A DNA stretch of 64,000 nucleotides, from contig JBOZIK010000001.1 in assembly GCA_051453625.1 (NCBI GenBank), positions 37,706,064 through 37,770,063 on the forward strand. The letters are read 5' to 3'. The position numbers and the translations under genes were made by a program. Origin of the DNA: Welwitschia mirabilis. Taxonomy: Eukaryota > Gnetophyta > Gnetopsida > Welwitschiales. The notes below the pieces were generated by a model, which saw only the letters and a program-made list of their open reading frames with translations, had not been told where the DNA came from and did not search any database. Below are positions 56,411 through 64,000 of this stretch, in pieces. Positions within the stretch are counted from its first letter, which is position 1; every line of letters begins with the position of its first letter.

Positions 56411-57289
56411 TTTCTTTACTAGTTTTGAACCTACTTTCTGATGTTGCTTACCACTCTGTGCTTTTTGAACCCTCTACGTTGGCATTCTGTCACCCCTAGC
56501 ATGGAGCACTGCACCTAATTTATCATACCAATATTACCATCCCATCTCAAGTTGCAGGTTTAAACAACTCACAAAATGCAATGCTAGTATCAGTTACAGG
56601 TTTAAGCATTTATTAGAGACATTAATTAATAAGTTCATAGTAGAATAATGCAAGTAGCAGTAGTAACTAAAAAATTAAATTATTGTTAATGCATACTTAT
56701 TAATTTTCTTTTTATTTGGAATTGGATAATACATAGTACTTCATAGGCCACTAGGTAATAGGGGAAATTATAAACTAGAAGTAACAATAGTGAAACTACA
56801 CTATTTGGAATTGGAATTAATCCCTCTTCTTTAGTATAGTTACTTTTACCTTTTAATTTAATAATTATATTTGTTTAAAATTTGATGCCTCTAAAATGTT
56901 AGAATGATGTCGAAGACATTACCTTAAAAACAAAAGTAATTCAAAACGTAAATGTCATGTTGACTATAGACTTATGTGGAGTATGCCTTTTCATACTATT
57001 CTAAGTGTCCATCTTCACATCTTTATCATTTTAAAGTACATGTTTTTATTAAGAGTAAGGCCCTCAAAATAAAACTACAATAGGATCACTAAAAAATTAA
57101 AAAAAAAATCTAGCATTAATTAAAAATGCTATGTTGTGAGTACAATGCTATATATGAAAAAACATAGAAAATTAATACATTTATGTTTTTCTTACTTTAT
57201 ACTAAAATCTCAAAATGTTTAAGTTATTTATTACTTGTGAATGTCATAATGAAAAGTATATGAACACATTAGAACATACAAAGTTGGAA
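56411..57289. other. AT-rich sequence between repeat copies
   Basis: No gene is recognised. It lies between LTR-like copies R1 and R2. Confidence 0.45.
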
Positions 57290-58200
57290 GAAATGAATGT
57301 ATTATTTGATTGCAACTTTAAATTTCTTTTAATATGTTAAGCTTTTTATTATTAGAAATTTGGAAATACCATTATTTGAATCCTTAATCTTTTTTCATGG
57401 ACATATGCAATCAAAAAATCATGTTATACATTATGACTTGAAATTTTAAAAGATAGTTTACCAATGTGATACAACAAGTATTTAGAAAACGGTGCAAATT
57501 ATATTATAATCAGGTAAGATATGACAAACTGAATTCTAGGTACTATTTTAAGAATTCGATTATTTTCTAGAGACTAGAAAAACTTGGATTTGGAAAAAAT
57601 TGATGGATTAAATATTTACATTATAAATAATATATTTTATGCATAATTACAAGTTATGAACATAAGAATCCATACTTACTTTATAAAAATAATTGTAATT
57701 ATGTTTCATAGTTTTATGTTAGATAAAATTAGCATTTAGAGTATCAAAGTAAATTATGTTATAAATAAATATATTATTAGAAATTTAATGTTTAGTATGT
57801 TTATATTGCTTTGTAGAAATTCATATAATAGACTTAAAATGATGAGAAGTATCACCATAGCTATTAATAGAGAACGATATGACAAGAAGGAAGGAGAATG
57901 ACTCCATTACATGCAAATGCCACATGGAAAGTGGAGGAAAATCTAGAAATCAAGGCAAAACCTATTTTAACTACTATAAATTCATGTATAATGTGTGATA
58001 TTGTACTCCATAAATATAAGAAGAGCTATTATTCATTCTTGTACTAGTATATGAATACAAACTAAAGATACCGTTTGGGAATCTTTTGGTACACTTCGTA
58101 TAACATCCAAGAATGATTGCAAGCCTTGGGATCAACTTTGGAGTACTCTTCTTCATTTTAGTTGTGTCATACAAAGAAAATACTATTCAAAATTAGATTA
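57290..58200 (+). repeat. LTR-like repeat, copy R2 (most complete)
   Basis: Homologous to R1 in its 3' two thirds and to R3 in its 5' two thirds. A TATA-like 'ctataaattcatg' (~57974) followed by 'ccataaatataag' and a block ending 'ttcttcattttag' suits an LTR U3-R-U5 layout. Exact ends and a primer binding site were not identified, so 'LTR' is an inference from copy arrangement and the promoter-like centre. Confidence 0.5.
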
Positions 58201-58895
58201 TTTTTCATAATATAAGCATTTTATTTTTGAAAAGAATTATGTTTGTGTTATGATTTCATTACAGTATTTATTTCATATTGCAAAACTAAGAGCTTACCTT
58301 TTAGAATGTTATGTTATGTTGTTTGCAAATTGAGGAGATTTTGAGCTATTATATTACTCGAAAAAGTAATGTTATATTCTCTTTTACTCCTAGGTAGGTA
58401 TTAGGATACAATAGTGCTTAGAAATAGTTTCAATCCAGAATTATTTTGCTATTGTTCTTACATTACAAAATCCTCTAGTCTTATATTTTATGTGCATAAC
58501 TAGTTAGGCAAATTAATAACGTACTTTTTTATTCTAAGAAATGATCTTGAAAGGTCTTATAGAAGTATTAGTTTCTACAAAAGGATTTTTAGTGATCTAA
58601 ATAAAAAATTTAAATAAAGTGAATACTTCATAGTAAAATAGGTCCTTTAAGATCTTCTATTAAATAAAATATATGTATGATGAATTTGTGAGATTAGGGT
58701 TACAATAATACACAATATTCCATGCTTTTATCTATTTTTGCTACACAGTTATACATAAATAATCTTAATACCATATCTCATCATTTCATGATATAAGGAG
58801 GACAAGTCTTTAAGTTATCTAGACCTTATTGGAGTCTGTATAGGATAGTTTAAAGTTTTTATAGTTGTTGTTTGATATTTAATTATAAAAACAAA
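58201..58895. other. AT-rich leader between R2 and the decayed reading frame
   Basis: No gene is recognised. If R2 is an LTR this would be the untranslated leader of the element. Confidence 0.35.
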
Positions 58896-59960
58896 ATGTC
58901 ATGTAGTCGAACTCTTAATGAAATAGATTTTGAAAATTTTTGTGCTGAGATAATTCCATCTTTATTTGAAAAAATATTAGATAAAGTCTTACCAAAATTA
59001 AGAAATAATTTTGAATTAAAATGAGTAAATGTACCAAATGTTTTGGGAACAACAAATGATATGACATTCTTGATTGAATATTTGTATTGAGAAGATAATC
59101 AAGGTTTATGTTCTTTATCTGATGAACAATTAAGTGAACATTTTATAGACCAAATAGATACTTATCTAAAAATAGAAGAAAAGCAAGAAAAATAAGAAGA
59201 TGTTATATCTACATTCTAGATAACCTTAATGATGATGAAGGAGATGAGGTTTTCACAATAAAAGAATCTAATGATTGTCAACTAGAAATTTATATCACTA
59301 GAAAATATCAAAACTAGAGTAAAATTTGACTAGAAATGAAAAATGATAAAGTAGAATGTGAAAAATATCTATATGAATTAAGCATATTTAAAAAGGAATG
59401 TAACAACCAAAATGAAATATGTTTATCATCTAAATTAGAGGAGGTTGAATAACTAGTTAAAAGGAAAGGAAAGATGAAATAAACGATAATTCCTTATAGG
59501 ATATAAAAGAGAACTTTATAAATACTCCTATGAATCCCATCCCAATAAAGAATATACTTCATAACGTTGAAAATAATGAGTAAGAAATAATGGAAAAAGA
59601 TTTATACAAGTGCCAAACATTAGGAAATAAGAAAAATTAAAATAATGATATTGAGAAATACTTTTAAACACTCAAATATTTTGTAGAATGATTTATGCAT
59701 TACAATGAAGAAAATTTTTTTATAGATATAATCCTAAAATGATAAAATCATTAATAAATGAAATCATAAATATATTAGAAGGTACAAATATAAAATTAAA
59801 ATATATAATTGAAGTAAGTCTTTTTAATGACATACATAGAATTAAAATGAAAGTTTTACTTCAAAAGGAAGAAAAACCATAGAAAAGAAATAAGATATGC
59901 TTATCTTAAACAAAGTGAAATATTAACTAGTAATAAAACATTAAAAAATAAAATATAGTT
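58896..59960 (+). pseudogene. Unidentified decayed coding region (Lys/Glu/Asn-rich)
   Basis: From ATG 58896 one frame stays open for 42 codons (begins MSCSRTLNEIDFENFCAEII) to TGA 59022. It then continues in the same frame through LGTTNDMTFLIEYLY, a stop, and LCSLSDEQLSEHFIDQID to about 59190. Further frames carry ECEKYLYELSIFKKECNN (~59340-59400) and MIKSLINEIINILEGTNIKL (~59740-59800). The stop spacing and sensible amino acid use argue for a formerly coded protein rather than chance. It lies between LTR-like copies R2 and R3, so a gag-like or other retroelement protein is plausible, but I do not recognise the family. Confidence 0.45.
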
Positions 59961-61423
59961 AGAAACATAAAAATTCATCTTAGTTTGGGTTTTAAGGCAT
60001 ATGTAAGTATAGAGTCCTCAAACAAAATAAGTTAACCACATTAATAGCCATATCATGACTTAATACTGAGTATTTTAAAATTAAGGTTTACCTTTTATAT
60101 TTCATGGGTTGTTAAGATATGTTACTTTCTTTTACTTAATTTATTTGTTAATTTATAAGTTGATATACTACATAAGTTTTGGGCTATTTTGGTAGTTTCA
60201 GTTTATAATAGCTTAAGTGTAGTCTATACTATCTTAGCTCTTACAATAATATAATTTGGAAAATATCGAGGATTATATTCTATTTAATTTAAGATCTAAT
60301 ATGAAAGAAAATCATTAGTCAAACATGTAAGTATTTAAATTATGATTAAAACAACATAGTTTACCTTTATTGTCAACCAACTATTTAACTAATAGGGAAC
60401 ATGAAATGATGGGTTATGAGAAATTATTTTTATATCAGCTAAACATTTTGGTCTAACTCTAAGATTTATGCACCATGTGTCACTAGCTTTCATATTTCAC
60501 CATAAAGCCTAAACCCAAAATCAAATAAGTACATTGTCTTACTATAAATACACCATGGCAAATATTCTTAAGAGAGGCCTTTGGCAATGTAATATGGTAG
60601 TTGTGGAAACTCTATTAAATGAGATGGCCATGATCTAGTCTAAGATTAGACTTGCAAGTCCTTAATATTTTGATAATTATTTTACTCCCCTCAATGTACC
60701 TTTGAGTGTTTTTAGACACTACTAATGAACAAATGAAATAGGGACTACAAAGAGACAATCATGCTCTAGGTGTCATCTGAGGTATGATTAGTTACCAATG
60801 TGTTTATCAGTTATATCAAGTCCATGTTAAGCCTCCACTATTAAAAAAAGGAAAAAAAAGGAAAAAATAAGAAGGAAAGAAAGAAAAAATAAAGAAAATA
60901 AAGTGCAGAAACATACTCCAATAATCCTCTCATATTCATTCCCTCATCCATGGTGCATGTGTTATTGAGTTAGAGGCTAAATTTTTACAGTTTCTCATAA
61001 TTTAGAATTTTTTTGTGGTACAAATTAGTTATCATGGGTAGCTGATACTGAGAAACAAGTTAAAACCTAATCTTTGATCATTAAATTTTATTCAGAGCAT
61101 TATTGAGAAATATATAATATTTTCAAAAGGATTAGTGAATTGATGATTACATCTCTTGATATTTAACCTATTTCATTCTTATTTGTTAAATTATTAAATA
61201 AGTTAGTTTTCTTGAAATGAATTACTAGTTGGTATTTACATAATGAGTAAAGTAATTATTATCTCATATTATAAAAAAAGGTAATGCCATTTATAATTGT
61301 CTTTATTGAAAATCTATAAATGTCTTTATCTTTATGAATTTTTAATATTTTATCAAACATGTCCCTTTAGCTATTAATGTAACTCATATGAAATAGAAAT
61401 TAAAGAAAAATGAGTGAGAGTGA
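59961..61423. other. AT-rich sequence, no gene seen
   Basis: No recognisable feature beyond A/G-rich simple sequence at 60843-60905. Confidence 0.45.
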
Positions 61424-61424
61424 A

Positions 61425-61456
<32 letters not shown>

Positions 61457-61530
61457 GGAAGGGGGGTGAGGGGGGAGGGGTGGTGGAGAGGAGGGGGGGT
61501 GGGGGGGGAGAGGGGGGAGGNNNNNNNNNN

Positions 61531-61571
<41 letters not shown>
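61424..61571. repeat. (AG)n, poly-G and 41-base poly-C tract around a 10-N gap
   Basis: An (AG)n run (61429-61456) passes into G-rich sequence up to 61520. Ten N and then 41 consecutive C follow. The switch from G-runs to C-runs across a gap is suspicious for misassembly or a sequencing artefact. Any glycine- or proline-rich frame here is not a gene. Confidence 0.9.
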
Positions 61572-61573
<2 letters not shown>

Positions 61574-62479
61574 AGGAGAGAGCATAACATTAAAATATAT
61601 ACGTAAACAATATAAATAAATAAGAAAATAAATAGACCAACTGAATCCATGCTAGAATTAGTTCTTAAATAGTAGATACTAAAAGAAAGTAAAGTTTAAT
61701 TACATGAAAATGAATGAGTCTTAGAATACAAACATACTTATTAAGAAATCCATCTTTATGAGATGCCAGGAATGTATTGTTAAGTTAGGCATTAATTAAA
61801 GAATTCTAAACCGATCAACTATTCAATATATATTTGAAACTTTAAATCAATTATTACAATAATTTAGCTTTTTTTCAAAGCCCTTGGTAGCTATGGTCAT
61901 CTTACAATTATGAGAACAACTTAATCTTTGCAGTGAAACCAGGTGTTACATTAAATTTCTATATTATCAAATAATTGTAATCTTAGGAACTTTTCAGGGA
62001 AAAAATACTTCAATTACAATTAAAAATATATATTACATAAAATTCTACCATACTTAAATTATTTTGGATTTTCAAATGAGCATTAACTAAATTGATCTAG
62101 CTTAGCCAATTCTTATACACCTTTAAGTTTTCATTAATTAAATAGAATCAAGTAAGCAATTCACAACTGAAGTTGTGAATCAGTTCTTACATCCTATTTA
62201 ATCTCTTTTGTAAATAAATCAAGCCATGAGCTTTGGTCAAGTTAACTAACTATCCAACTAATAACCAAGGCTATCACTTAATTTTTAAGTTAAATTTAAC
62301 CTTATCCTTAGGCTTAATCTATTTACTTCTTCATGCTGCAACACTCATTAAATTTTGTGATATAACCATTGACCAATTATTCCATTCCAATTTCCTATAG
62401 TAATAAATAATAAAAATAATGATTATAAAGGAGTATTTAGAAATAAAAGCTTGTAAAGATTAGAATTTCATTACAAAAT
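61572..62479. other. AT-rich sequence, no gene seen
   Basis: No protein, RNA gene or clear repeat is recognised. Confidence 0.45.
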
Positions 62480-63108
62480 TTGCCTTCGTATTATGTATTG
62501 AATATGATGTAATATATTTTATGTGAAGTCATGCTCATTAGAAGGTACATAATAGGATGTAATGTTAACTATTATAGATTACTGAAATACAACCACCTTA
62601 GATTTATTTTAATGATTATTTTTATAATGAGCTTCTTATTATTAGAATTATAGTGGGAACCATTTAAGTTTTTATCCATTCATGATAGATATATGCAATA
62701 ATAAAATCATGTTATTCCATGATACACATTACGGACTTGGAAATTTTGAAAAGTATCTTATCATTATAATGAGACAGGTATCTAGCCAATGATGTAAATT
62801 GAATTCTATTTAGGTTAAATACAATCTAATGAAATTCTAGGTAATGTTTTAGAAATTTGATTATTTACTAGGAACTAGAAAATCTTAGGTTTACGGGAAC
62901 TGATGGACCAAAAATTTNNNNNNNNNNATTAAAAATAATACATTTTATGGATAGTTATAAGTTATAGACAAGTAAATTAATATTTATTCAATAAAAATAA
63001 TTGCAGTTATGTTTGGTAATAATGTATTAGATTATATTAACAATTAGACTATCACAAGAAAATGTATTATAAATAAATTTATTATTAGAAATTTAATGTT
63101 TATTTCTG
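62480..63108 (+). repeat. LTR-like repeat, copy R3 (3' part missing)
   Basis: Follows R2 from 'agcttcttattattagaatt' (~62630) through 'aaatcatgttattccatgat', 'gaaattctaggtaatgtttt' and 'tatttactaggaactagaaa' to 'attattagaaatttaatgtt' (63078-63103), then diverges. A 10-N gap (62918-62927) lies inside. The earlier boundary near 62480 is approximate. Confidence 0.6.
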
Positions 63109-63721
63109 ACACCTTCTCTTTTCTTACCTTAATTAAGCATTATTTTTTTTCTCATTTTCTTGTTTCTTCATTCCTTCTTTAATATTATCATCTAATAGAT
63201 ACAACAAAACCTAGGATTAAATGTTACTTATTATTTTATTAGCATTTTTATATTATAAGAAAAAATCATATTAATATTATATACTTACATATAATTATTT
63301 TCTTGATTATTTTGTTGTACAAAAAATAGTGATGTTATAAGTTTGTGTTCTCCATTTCTTTCTAACTTTCATCACATAGAAAGATATCTTATAAATAGTT
63401 GAAGGGATGTAAACTTGTTATAAAACATACATGGATAAGTTTAAGGATGATACTTAACTAGTATAATAGGAGATTGTACTCCTATTAAGTATTCAAACTT
63501 GATATTCAGCCACCCTCTGGACATGAGTTGATTCTACTTTAGGTTCTAAACTATACAAAAATAGTCAGGCTTAACTTCATAGGCTTACACTTCACCTTGG
63601 TATACCTCCAATGTAGGTGACAAGTGGTATGTGAGGTAGATGCATGCTTAAAAATAATATCCACTTCCTTAAAACATCTCTGGATGATGCAACATAATCC
63701 ATTGATGCAAAGGGCTTGAGA
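63109..63721. other. AT-rich sequence, no gene seen
   Basis: No recognisable feature before the terminal gap. Confidence 0.45.
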
Positions 63722-64000
63722 NNNNNNNNNNNNNNNNNNNNNNNNNNNNNNNNNNNNNNNNNNNNNNNNNNNNNNNNNNNNNNNNNNNNNNNNNNNNNNN
63801 NNNNNNNNNNNNNNNNNNNNNNNNNNNNNNNNNNNNNNNNNNNNNNNNNNNNNNNNNNNNNNNNNNNNNNNNNNNNNNNNNNNNNNNNNNNNNNNNNNNN
63901 NNNNNNNNNNNNNNNNNNNNNNNNNNNNNNNNNNNNNNNNNNNNNNNNNNNNNNNNNNNNNNNNNNNNNNNNNNNNNNNNNNNNNNNNNNNNNNNNNNNN
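63722..64000. other. Assembly gap to the window end
   Basis: 279 N. Confidence 0.95.

Noticed and set aside
61384-61650. Glycine- or proline-rich protein
   Set aside because: It derives from poly-C/poly-G and (AG)n simple sequence across a gap.

Overview
The window looks like a nuclear contig from a seed plant, most likely a gymnosperm (conifer or relative). The evidence is two plant genes with canonical GT-AG introns, one intron of about 19.8 kb packed with decayed retrotransposons, an AT-rich background, and old, heavily mutated transposable elements rather than young intact ones. The species cannot be named from the sequence alone. The assembly is a draft: about 17 runs of N (10 to 957 bases, several exactly 100) interrupt it, and at several gaps the two edges carry near-identical sequence.

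Layout. 1-3515: intergenic sequence with small degenerate minisatellites, ending in the promoter/5'UTR of gene 1. 3516-27277 (+): gene 1, an XBAT32-type ankyrin-RING E3 ubiquitin ligase. It has ten exons whose phases all match and a 528-codon product; exons 1-8 lie in 3516-6067 and exons 9-10 in 25907-27277. The intron between them (6068-25906) holds a dead L1-type LINE, copia gag scraps, a 5'-LTR-bearing antisense Ty1/copia relic and a possible MITE. 27278-30990: intergenic sequence and a large gap. 30991-41884 (+): a decayed Helitron whose Rep/helicase protein reads like the type common in animals, fungi and oomycetes. It has a duplicated AT-rich leader, a second partial helicase copy, and then an unusual module: a long inverted repeat, a roughly 62-bp minisatellite array, and a near-perfect hairpin. 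41885-46736: AT-rich intergenic sequence with further minisatellites. 46737-49135 (-): gene 2, a secreted multicopper oxidase (laccase) with four exons and all four copper motifs. Its last exon contains a 100-N gap whose flanks duplicate the C-terminal coding sequence. 50311-51960 (+): a dead pogo/Tigger-like (CENP-B/DDE) transposase. 52000-64000: very AT-rich DNA with three copies of an LTR-like repeat, an unidentified decayed coding region between two of them, and a GA/poly-G/poly-C tract.

Functionally, only two genes appear alive. By family knowledge, XBAT32 ubiquitinates ACC synthases and so limits ethylene synthesis. Laccases oxidise monolignols or other phenolics in the cell wall. Nothing in the sequence links the two genes; they are simply neighbours about 19 kb apart in opposite orientation. 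Everything else is transposon-derived or unassigned.
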